From NCBI GenBank assembly GCA_900546685.1, contig UREB01000053.1, positions 1-9,699 of the forward strand: 9,699 nucleotides of DNA. Reading direction: 5' to 3'. The notes beneath the pieces are model-generated. The model did not search any database, had not been told where the DNA came from, and was given only the letters and a program-made list of their open reading frames with translations. This DNA comes from an uncultured Eubacteriales bacterium (GTDB taxonomy: Bacteria > Bacillota > Clostridia > Christensenellales > QAND01). Shown here in pieces: positions 1 through 5,240 of this stretch; position 1 is the first letter of the stretch, and each line of letters begins with the position of its first letter. Position numbers and translations under genes: made by a program.

Positions 1-745
1 CCGTAAACCGTACCAGATGCAACCGTACCGGGCCGCAGTAACAGGCCAGGCGTTTGGCCAGGTCCTCTACCTTTTGCTGCGCCGCTTGCCCTGTATAAGG
101 TGGGCTCATAAAGTGCATAGCGGTCACCGTCATCCCGCGTTTTGCCATCGCATAAGCCGCCACCGGGCTATCAATGCCGCCGGACAGCATCACCATGCCT
201 TTGCCGCTTGTGCCGATGGGCATACCGCCTACAGCCTCCCTGGCGCTGGCATATACATATGCGCTGTCTCTCACCTCTACCTGTACCGTAATTTGCGGAT
301 GATGCACATCCACCTTGACGTTTTCCATCGCCTCCAAAATACGGCCGCCCACCTCGCGTGCAATGCCCTGGCTGTTTGGGAAAAAGGACTTGTCCTCCCT
401 GCGGGCACGCACTTTGAATGTGCAGGCAGTCAGGCCCCTATGCGCCATGGCGTCTTTTAGCTCCATGATGGCAGCTTGGGCCATGGCCTCCAAGGTCTTG
501 TCCACCTGGGCCGCGGGGCTGACCCCCACGACGCCAAAGGTGTTGGCGCATTGCTCTACAACCTCTGCTTCCGCCTCCGGCGCAAATCCGGATACAAAAA
601 CTCTGCCCTGCATTTCCCTGACTTCGCAATGCAGGCCTTCCAGGTTATTCGCCAAACGCTGACGCAAAAGCCGCTTGAAAAACGGACGATTCAACCCTTT
701 CAGATGAATCTCTCCATATTTGACCAATACCAATCGCTGTTCCAT
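1..745 (-). CDS. thiI: tRNA 4-thiouridine synthase ThiI (partial, C-terminus beyond left edge)
   Basis: ThiI adenylates U8 of tRNA and transfers persulfide sulfur to make 4-thiouridine; in many bacteria it also feeds sulfur to thiamine thiazole synthesis. It is cytoplasmic. The first 248 residues are visible. They open with an N-terminal ferredoxin-like domain (LVLVKYGEIHLKG at about 5-17), followed by a THUMP domain (about 60-165, including KVRARREDKSFFPNSQGIAR). The PP-loop ATPase domain then starts with AREAVGGMPIGTSGKG and the pyrophosphate-binding motif SGGIDSPVA (188-196). Such proteins are about 390 residues (B. subtilis type) or about 480 with a rhodanese domain (E. coli type); the missing C-terminus prevents choosing. 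The ATG at 745-743 is preceded by AAGGAG (751-756) at 5 nt, which fixes the start. The start lies 1 bp after the stop of the upstream cysteine desulfurase, so the two are surely co-transcribed. The family assignment is secure. Confidence 0.96.
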   Translation of the reverse strand, partial: MEQRLVLVKYGEIHLKGLNRPFFKRLLRQRLANNLEGLHCEVREMQGRVFVSGFAPEAEAEVVEQCANTFGVVGVSPAAQVDKTLEAMAQAAIMELKDAMAHRGLTACTFKVRARREDKSFFPNSQGIAREVGGRILEAMENVKVDVHHPQITVQVEVRDSAYVYASAREAVGGMPIGTSGKGMVMLSGGIDSPVAAYAMAKRGMTVTAMHFMSPPYTGQAAQQKVEDLAKRLACYCGPVRLHLVRFT

Positions 746-746
746 T

Positions 747-1895
747 TTATCTCCTTACAAACCTCCTGATGCGCGCCACACTTTCCTCGACCGCATCCGC
801 TACAATTTCCGCCTGCTCCACCGTATTCATACAGCAGAAAGAAAACCTTAGCGTGCCCTGCGCCACCTGCGGCGGTACACCCATGGCGCGCAATACACGG
901 CTCTCTCCCTTTTTATGCGAGCTGCACGCGCTGCCTGTGCCCACATAGATATACTTTTCTTCCAGCGCATGCACCAAGGTTTCTCCTCTTGTGCCTTCAA
1001 ACGACATAGAAAGGATATGCGGCGCACCCTCTTCTGCCGGCGGGCCGTTCAAATGTGCGCCCGGAATACGGACTAGCCGCTGATAAAGCGCCATTTTTAC
1101 CGCCCTCATCTGTTGCACATACGCATCCCTATGCTCGATATACTGTCTCAATGCCGCGCCTAGGCCCGCAATGCCCGCAATGTTTTCCGTACCGGCACGA
1201 TAACCATGCTCCTGGCCTCCGCCAACCATGACGGGCTGTATGCCGCATCCACGGCGTACATACAACACACCCGTTCCCCTTGGTGCATGGAATTTATGCC
1301 CGCTGATAGAATAGGCATCCACCAATCCGCCTGGAAATCTCAGCTTGGGAAAAGCCTGTACGCCGTCACAATGAACGATACATTGTGGCGCAATGCTCTT
1401 CGCTGTGCGGGCCAGCGCTTCAATATCGTTCACAGCTCCCGTTTCGTTGTTGACCTGCATAATGGAAACCAGCCTCGTATTCGGCCGCATCGCCGCCCGA
1501 AGCGCCTCCGTGGTTACTTCGCCTCTCCGGTTTGTGGGCAGCAGACTAACCTGCGCACCGCGCTGCTGTTCCAGGTAGCGGAATGTTTCATATACGCTGC
1601 TATGCTCGCTTTGATCGGTAATCACATGCGCGTGCATCATGCGCTGCGGCACTGCCCCCATGATGGCGTCCACATTGGATTCTGTGCCCCCCGAGGTGAA
1701 GATGATCTCTTCCTCCTTTACCCGCAGCTCCTTGGCAAAATCAGCCCTTACCTCCGACAATAAATTGGAAACTTTTACCGCCGGCGCATATAGGGCCGAG
1801 GGATTATAATATACCTCCGTCATACACGACAAAACCGCCTGTTTTGCGCACTCAAACGGCTGTGTTGTCGCGCTGTTGTCAAAATAAATCTCCAT
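747..1895 (-). CDS. nifS: Cysteine desulfurase, group I (NifS/IscS/NifZ family), sulfur donor for ThiI
   Basis: This PLP enzyme converts L-cysteine to alanine and an enzyme-bound persulfide, the sulfur source for tRNA thiolation or Fe-S assembly. The 382-residue product is a normal family length. It begins MEIYFDNSATT (substrate/PLP entry motif) and shows FTSGGTESN (67-74), the PLP-stacking His in SEHSS (H98), the PLP-ring Asp in HCDGVQ (D177), the Schiff-base lysine in SGHK (K201), and the mobile catalytic-cysteine loop GTGSACSS (C324), which marks group I rather than SufS-type. I chose the ATG at 1895 because GGAGGA lies 5 nt upstream (1901-1906) and the family signature starts there; an in-frame ATG at 1934 would add 13 residues unlike the family. 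The next gene, thiI, starts 1 bp after the stop. B. subtilis has the same kind of pair (NifZ-ThiI), so a dedicated role in tRNA 4-thiouridine is the best inference, though general sulfur transfer cannot be excluded. Confidence 0.95.
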   Translation of the reverse strand: MEIYFDNSATTQPFECAKQAVLSCMTEVYYNPSALYAPAVKVSNLLSEVRADFAKELRVKEEEIIFTSGGTESNVDAIMGAVPQRMMHAHVITDQSEHSSVYETFRYLEQQRGAQVSLLPTNRRGEVTTEALRAAMRPNTRLVSIMQVNNETGAVNDIEALARTAKSIAPQCIVHCDGVQAFPKLRFPGGLVDAYSISGHKFHAPRGTGVLYVRRGCGIQPVMVGGGQEHGYRAGTENIAGIAGLGAALRQYIEHRDAYVQQMRAVKMALYQRLVRIPGAHLNGPPAEEGAPHILSMSFEGTRGETLVHALEEKYIYVGTGSACSSHKKGESRVLRAMGVPPQVAQGTLRFSFCCMNTVEQAEIVADAVEESVARIRRFVRR

Positions 1896-1914
1896 ACCGT
1901 TCCTCCAGTTTTTT

Positions 1915-1944
1915 ATTTTACCATGCGATAGCAATTATCGGCAA
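1915..1944 (-). promoter_or_regulatory. Probable sigma-A promoter of the nifS-thiI operon
   Basis: Read on the minus strand, TTGCCG (1944-1939) is followed after 18 bp by TAAAAT (1920-1915). The -10 box is preceded by TGG, which gives an extended -10 (TGnTAAAAT). The predicted start would be near 1908, making a very short leader that begins almost at the GGAGGA ribosome binding site. It is called from consensus match only. Confidence 0.5.
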
Positions 1945-1982
1945 CAATCGCCCAAAAGCTTTTTTTTATTTGCCCGTTCTGA

Positions 1983-1988
1983 TATAAT
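1983..1988 (+). promoter_or_regulatory. Probable -10 box of the zinc-ribbon membrane protein gene
   Basis: A perfect TATAAT lies 32 bp upstream of the ATG at 2021. At the expected distance upstream (about 1960-1965) there is only a run of T, so no good -35 box is visible. The perfect palindrome AAAAGCTTTT (1954-1963) sits in that place, between this promoter and the divergent nifS promoter. A weak ribosome binding site, AGGG (2008-2011), precedes the start codon. Confidence 0.45.
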
Positions 1989-2020
1989 ATATGAAAATGT
2001 AAAGAATAGGGTGTGATGTT

Positions 2021-3667
2021 ATGCGTTGTCCTAGATGCAATGCCACGGTGGACGATTCCGCTTTGGTATGCCCGGAATGCGGGCTGCAATTCTCGGATAC
2101 CGAATCTACCATAGAGACGGAAGTGGAAACTGCAAGCCAGGCCGCAGCGCCGGCGGAGGCTTCCTCTGTCATAGATTCCGATACGGAAGATAAGACGCAC
2201 GCTCCCTCTGTGGAGAAGGAAAGCGCTCCTGAAAATGCGTCTTCGGAGAACAGCGAAGAGCAGACCCCTGCTTTGTCTCGAAGGGCTAGGGCAGAAGCCA
2301 CGGAAGCTGCCAAAAAGGAAAAGCGTACAAAAGTAAAAAAAGAGCGTAAGGTGGCAAGAGAGCCTCGCCGTAAGAAAAAAGAACCGCAAACGCTGAGCCG
2401 CATTGAGCAAAAGGAACTAGATGCTCAGCGTAAAAAACGGAACCGTCGCAGGGCATGGCTGATCGTGGGGATCGTCATCGTCGTTCTTGGCATTCTTTTC
2501 GTTTTCGTCAACAACTATGTGCAAAGCCATTATGATTCCTGGTCGCAGATGCTGCGTTTGGAATTTGGCATTGGCAGCCTACCGACGCCGGAAAAGGCAA
2601 CGGTGGAATCCATCACCAATGCCGACGGTAAGCCCGCGCGTAAAATCACCGTGCAGGGCATGAGCCCCGATGTGCTTTTGATTAAGTCCATGGATAATCA
2701 GCGCGTAACCTTTGTCAACGGAGAGGCCACCATTACGGTGCCGGATTCCTACTTTATCCCTAAGGAGATCACCACAACGGAAACGGATTTCCCCGTCACA
2801 TTGGATATGGTCATTTTGGATAACCGCGGCAACGAGGTGCAGGTGCCATGTGATCCGTTTACCATTGAGATTCCCCAGGCGCAGGCTTCGGAGATGAATC
2901 CGCCTACCGATACTTACGAAACCAGCGATCCCAACTTGACGCTGTCCTTCAAGTGTTCGCCAGACAGTACCATCTACCTCAACGGCGAACAGCGTACCGA
3001 GGATATTTCAAGTGGCCAGTTCTCCGTTTCCCTGCCCTTGAGCATGGGGGAAAATACCTTTGATTTGGAAGTGCGCGCGCCTTACAGCGCGGCAAATAAG
3101 CATCATTTGGTCATCAATCGTGTGCTGCCGGCCGCCGGTGTTTCCTTTAACGGAGCCATTGGCGCACGAACCACTGACGCTCGGCCAAAGCTGGATGGGA
3201 AATTTGAAGCCGGCGCAACCCTCTCTCTTGTCAGCGGAAAGGGAAAGCTGAATGTCAATACGCAGAACAATACCTTTTCTATTGAGTGCGATCTCTCCGG
3301 CTATGGCGACCATACCTTTACCATCAAAGCAACCAAGGAAGGGCTGCGTGATGGCGAACTGACCTGGACCATTGAGCGCATCCCGGATTCCACGAGCTAT
3401 GTAAAGCAATGTAAGGAAGCGGATGTGGCTAAGGTCGTGGATAACCCGAAAGCATTTGTGGGGACGCCGCTGTGCTTTAGCGGTACAGTGCAAGCCGTAG
3501 AATCACAAAAGCTAACGCTTTCCTTTGTTAGCGGCCAGACCATGACCTTCTCCTACAAAGGCGATACCCAATATGCGGTAGGAGATAATGTGAAGGTCTA
3601 CGGGCAGCTTTTGTCAGCCAACGATGATAAGACCTATGAAGCACGTGCTTTTTTCATCGTAAAATAA
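2021..3667 (+). CDS. Membrane-anchored protein with N-terminal zinc ribbon and OB-fold-like C-terminus
   Basis: This 548-residue protein has no function I can name. Its layout is clear. Residues 1-22 form a zinc ribbon of CPRC-X10-CPEC type (Cys 3, 6, 17, 20). Residues 25-85 are an acidic, Ala/Ser/Glu-rich linker. Residues 87-144 are strongly basic (KKEKRTKVKKERK, then RKKRNRRR), and one hydrophobic segment (145-164, AWLIVGIVIVVLGILFVFV) follows. The positive-inside rule puts the zinc ribbon in the cytoplasm and residues 165-548 outside. The outer part is beta-rich: a segment at about 190-285, a probable Ig-like or carbohydrate-binding-like segment at about 290-370 (STIYLNGE, then ENTFDLEVRAP), another at about 375-450, and a C-terminal segment (468-548) with an OB-fold-like pattern (VGTPLCFSGTV, GDNVKVYGQL, ARAFFIV). 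It is monocistronic, with its own -10 box and terminator. Zinc-ribbon plus single-TM proteins are common in Bacillota, usually unnamed. Confidence 0.85.
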   Translation: MRCPRCNATVDDSALVCPECGLQFSDTESTIETEVETASQAAAPAEASSVIDSDTEDKTHAPSVEKESAPENASSENSEEQTPALSRRARAEATEAAKKEKRTKVKKERKVAREPRRKKKEPQTLSRIEQKELDAQRKKRNRRRAWLIVGIVIVVLGILFVFVNNYVQSHYDSWSQMLRLEFGIGSLPTPEKATVESITNADGKPARKITVQGMSPDVLLIKSMDNQRVTFVNGEATITVPDSYFIPKEITTTETDFPVTLDMVILDNRGNEVQVPCDPFTIEIPQAQASEMNPPTDTYETSDPNLTLSFKCSPDSTIYLNGEQRTEDISSGQFSVSLPLSMGENTFDLEVRAPYSAANKHHLVINRVLPAAGVSFNGAIGARTTDARPKLDGKFEAGATLSLVSGKGKLNVNTQNNTFSIECDLSGYGDHTFTIKATKEGLRDGELTWTIERIPDSTSYVKQCKEADVAKVVDNPKAFVGTPLCFSGTVQAVESQKLTLSFVSGQTMTFSYKGDTQYAVGDNVKVYGQLLSANDDKTYEARAFFIVK

Positions 3668-3676
3668 ATTATATCT

Positions 3677-3710
3677 AAAAAGGGCTGGATGGTTTCATCC
3701 GGTCCTTTTT
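3677..3710 (+). terminator. Rho-independent terminator of the zinc-ribbon gene
   Basis: A 15-bp stem (3677-3691 with 3696-3710) closes on the loop GTTT, with two G-U pairs and the rest Watson-Crick. The base of the stem is AAAAAGG/CCTTTTT, so the U-tract is part of the stem. It begins 9 bp after the stop codon. Confidence 0.85.
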
Positions 3711-3740
3711 CTATGCTTTGCAGTAATTTTCCTTTGTTAA

Positions 3741-3766
3741 CTCCATGTTTTTCTGAAAATATGGAG
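3741..3766 (+). promoter_or_regulatory. 11-bp dyad directly upstream of the patatin -10 box (putative operator)
   Basis: CTCCATGTTTT (3741-3751) and AAAATATGGAG (3756-3766) are inverted repeats around TCTG, with only one G-T mismatch. The right arm ends exactly where TATAAT begins (3767), so the dyad fills the -35/spacer region. A transcript from that promoter would start near 3779, so the dyad is not in the RNA and is better read as a DNA binding site for a dimeric regulator than as a terminator. No run of T follows it. Confidence 0.5.
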
Positions 3767-3772
3767 TATAAT
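3767..3772 (+). promoter_or_regulatory. Probable -10 box of the patatin-like gene
   Basis: A perfect TATAAT lies 29 bp before the ATG at 3802. The only -35 candidate at proper distance is the poor ATGTTT (3745-3750, 16-bp spacer), inside the left arm of the dyad. A weak core promoter overlapped by a dyad fits activator-dependent or repressible expression, but this is inference. Confidence 0.5.
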
Positions 3773-3801
3773 AAAAGGCGTATTAGAAAGGATGATCCTT
3801 A

Positions 3802-4683
3802 ATGGACCAAAATACAAAAATCGGGCTGGTATTGTCCGGCGGCGGCACAAAGGGAGCCTATCAAGCAGGCGTATATAAGGCCATGGAGGAGCTTGGCCTA
3901 ATTCCTCATATCAAAGCCATTGCCGGCACCTCTATTGGCTCGTTCAATGCTCTGCTTTTTTCCTGCGGTACGGTGGATCCTTTTGCTTTATGGAAAACCA
4001 TTACGTTTTCTACGCTTTTGCAGTATGTGGATCCCAAGTCCCCTCTGGCCAATTTGTTCAACCAAATGAAAAGCAAGGTATTCAAAACACAGACAGAGGA
4101 CACGCAGGAGGAAAACGATTCGCGCGCGCTTTTAACGCAGCTCAATCAAAGCGGATTGGGCCGCCCCATGCTTGATCTTTACAAGGCATTGGTCACGGAG
4201 AATACCGATTTGAGCCGACTAGATACTCTCGGTTATCCGGTATTTGCCTGTGCCTATGATATAGAGGCGCATTGCCCTGTCTACTTTGATCTGACCAAGC
4301 AATCCAAAGACCTTGTTACGGAGATCGTGTTGGCTTCCTGCGCTGTGCCCCATGTTTTCCCCGCTATTCCCATTCATGGGCGCATGTACGCAGATGGCGG
4401 CGTCAATGATCCCCTTTATCCCGTCGCCAACGCCGACAACTGCCCCGCCATTGCCCTGTCAGCCACCGAGCTGGATATGCTGATCCTCATCCATTTGCAT
4501 GAAAATGAGCCCGTAGATCTGGCCTTTTTTGACGGCAAGCCTATTGTACACCTCTTTCCCTCCCAGCCGCTAGAACGCGTATCCGGAAGCGGATCGTTTG
4601 ATATGACTCAGCATACATTGCTGCGCAGGCTAGCACTTGGGTACGAAGATGGGAAAAGGGTGCTTTCTCCGCTTGTTTTGTAA
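3802..4683 (+). CDS. Patatin-like phospholipase family protein
   Basis: This 293-residue protein is a predicted cytoplasmic serine lipid acyl hydrolase of the RssA/patatin family. It has the oxyanion-hole glycine loop SGGGTKGAY (12-20), the nucleophile elbow GTSIG (42-46, Ser44), and the second catalytic residue in ADGGVNDP (Asp198). So the Ser-Asp dyad is intact. There is no signal peptide or membrane segment. The length fits stand-alone bacterial patatins. The ribosome binding site AAAGGA (3787-3792) lies 9 nt before the ATG and forms half of a short dyad, AAGGAT-G-ATCCTT (3788-3800). The gene is monocistronic, between its own promoter and a terminator. The substrate cannot be told from sequence; phospholipids or lysophospholipids are usual for the family. 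The C-terminal third (about 210-293) matches no motif I know beyond the fold core. Confidence 0.92.
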   Translation: MDQNTKIGLVLSGGGTKGAYQAGVYKAMEELGLIPHIKAIAGTSIGSFNALLFSCGTVDPFALWKTITFSTLLQYVDPKSPLANLFNQMKSKVFKTQTEDTQEENDSRALLTQLNQSGLGRPMLDLYKALVTENTDLSRLDTLGYPVFACAYDIEAHCPVYFDLTKQSKDLVTEIVLASCAVPHVFPAIPIHGRMYADGGVNDPLYPVANADNCPAIALSATELDMLILIHLHENEPVDLAFFDGKPIVHLFPSQPLERVSGSGSFDMTQHTLLRRLALGYEDGKRVLSPLVL

Positions 4684-4694
4684 ATACCATTCAT

Positions 4695-4726
4695 AAAAAA
4701 ACACTGCTAATACGCAGTGTTTTTTT
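4695..4726. terminator. Bidirectional terminator between convergent genes
   Basis: The perfect inverted repeat AAAAAAACACTGC (4695-4707) and GCAGTGTTTTTTT (4714-4726) surrounds the loop TAATAC. Both strands read as a GC-containing stem followed by a T-run. It lies 11 bp after the patatin stop codon and 1 bp from the stop codon of the convergent DUF6506-like gene, so it serves both. Confidence 0.92.
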
Positions 4727-4727
4727 A

Positions 4728-5039
4728 TTATTTCACTTTGCCAAACAGCCGTTCATATTTCTCATTCTGGCTAGGACTGTGGGTAGCATAGCCAATCGGC
4801 AGCTTATCTTGGCAAGCTTGGTTTACCTTTTCTGCCCCTGCTTCCCCAAAAGCGCCGCATAGCTCGATCAAATCCACCTTATCTTCCTCGGCCCATTGCT
4901 TAGCCACTTGGCAGGCCTGCTCCAGGTTATCTACTGCCACGATATAGGTTTCATCTTGCCCATGGCAAAAATATGCATTGTGGATTTTCGGATCGTAGCC
5001 CTCGTGCATTTGGATGTACCCAAACCGGAACTTTTTCAT
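4728..5039 (-). CDS. Small DUF6506-like protein of unknown function
   Basis: This 103-residue soluble protein has an alternating strand/helix pattern. It starts MKKFRFGYIQMHEGYDP (a strand followed by a 'DP-x-x-H' turn), continues with a strand TYIVAVDN and a helix LEQACQVAKQWAEE, and then LIELCGAFGEAGAEKV and a strand IGYATHS. The combination of a helix of the 'eAv..Ak.l.eeG' type, the 'IELCGaFG..G..kv' core and the final 'iPvGy..' strand resembles my memory of the DUF6506 family, a group of about 100 residues with no assigned role. The single Cys in the ELCGAFG loop is the most notable residue. An AAAGGG ribosome binding site lies about 10 nt before the ATG, which is a little distant. The gene has its own promoter (5081-5108) and shares a bidirectional terminator with the patatin gene. 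That the frame is a real gene is more certain than its family name. Confidence 0.75.
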   Translation of the reverse strand: MKKFRFGYIQMHEGYDPKIHNAYFCHGQDETYIVAVDNLEQACQVAKQWAEEDKVDLIELCGAFGEAGAEKVNQACQDKLPIGYATHSPSQNEKYERLFGKVK

Positions 5040-5080
5040 CTTGCTTTCACCCTTTCTTTTTGCAGCCTTTTTGGTCTTTT

Positions 5081-5108
5081 ATTATATCATACTTATTCTC
5101 GCTGTAAA
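5081..5108 (-). promoter_or_regulatory. Sigma-A promoter of the DUF6506-like gene
   Basis: On the minus strand TTTACA (5108-5103) is followed after 16 bp by TATAAT (5086-5081), with a TGA just upstream giving an extended -10 (TGATATAAT). It lies about 40 bp before the ATG at 5039. The -35 box overlaps the T-run of the terminator of the upstream operon, so the two units are packed edge to edge. Confidence 0.65.
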
Positions 5109-5138
5109 AAAACGAGGGCCGAAATATATCCGGCCCCC
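5106..5138 (-). terminator. Rho-independent terminator of the hydS-like/spoIIE/tnpB-like operon
   Basis: On the minus strand an 8-bp GC-rich stem, GGGGGCCG (5138-5131) with CGGCCCTC (5121-5114), contains one G-U pair and closes on a 9-nt loop (5130-5122). After one G come seven T (5112-5106). It stands 102 bp beyond the stop codon of the TnpB-like gene and is the only terminator seen for the whole minus-strand operon to its right. Confidence 0.88.
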
Positions 5139-5240
5139 TATCAATAGCTGCCTTTTCCCAAATGGGATCTGCACGGCAGAAATGCCCTGCACAGGGGAGA
5201 TGCCCGTTGTGCAGAAAGCAGGTGCGGCAGCAACACCTTT
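5139..5240 (-). ncRNA. Structured 3' segment downstream of the TnpB-like gene; possible guide RNA scaffold
   Basis: No supported gene lies here, but the minus-strand RNA can fold into a row of hairpins. The first is GGUGU/GCACC (5237-5233 with 5225-5221). The second is CUGCACA/UGUGCAG (5214-5208 with 5193-5187), with an inner GGG/CCC. The third is CUGCC/GGCAG (5179-5175 with 5152-5148), enclosing UCCC/GGGA. The terminator follows. TnpB omega RNAs, and the guide RNAs of nuclease-dead TnpB-like repressors, are encoded at exactly this place, overlapping or just after the 3' end of the protein gene. That is the reason for calling it a candidate RNA. The fold was worked out by eye; an ordinary 3' untranslated region with chance hairpins is the alternative. 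Confidence 0.3.
5170..5205. repeat. Tandem 18-bp imperfect direct repeat
   Basis: Two adjacent units, 5170-5187 and 5188-5205, match at 14 of 18 positions. Both begin TGCAC and end ATGCCC, and on the minus strand both read GGGCAT...GTGCA. A further related half, TGTGCAG (5208-5214), pairs with the second unit to form the strongest hairpin of the segment. The repeat is two copies only, so it is not a CRISPR array. Confidence 0.6.

Noticed and set aside
1206..1763. 185-codon plus-strand frame inside the cysteine desulfurase gene
   Set aside because: The minus-strand frame carries every motif of the enzyme; this one shows no recognisable motif and no start signal.
1895..1934. Longer start of the cysteine desulfurase at 1934
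   Set aside because: It would add 13 residues unlike the family, would start upstream of the predicted promoter -10 box, and lacks a ribosome binding site; the ATG at 1895 has GGAGGA at good distance.
5148..5214. CRISPR array
   Set aside because: There are only two adjacent imperfect 18-bp units with no spacers between them.
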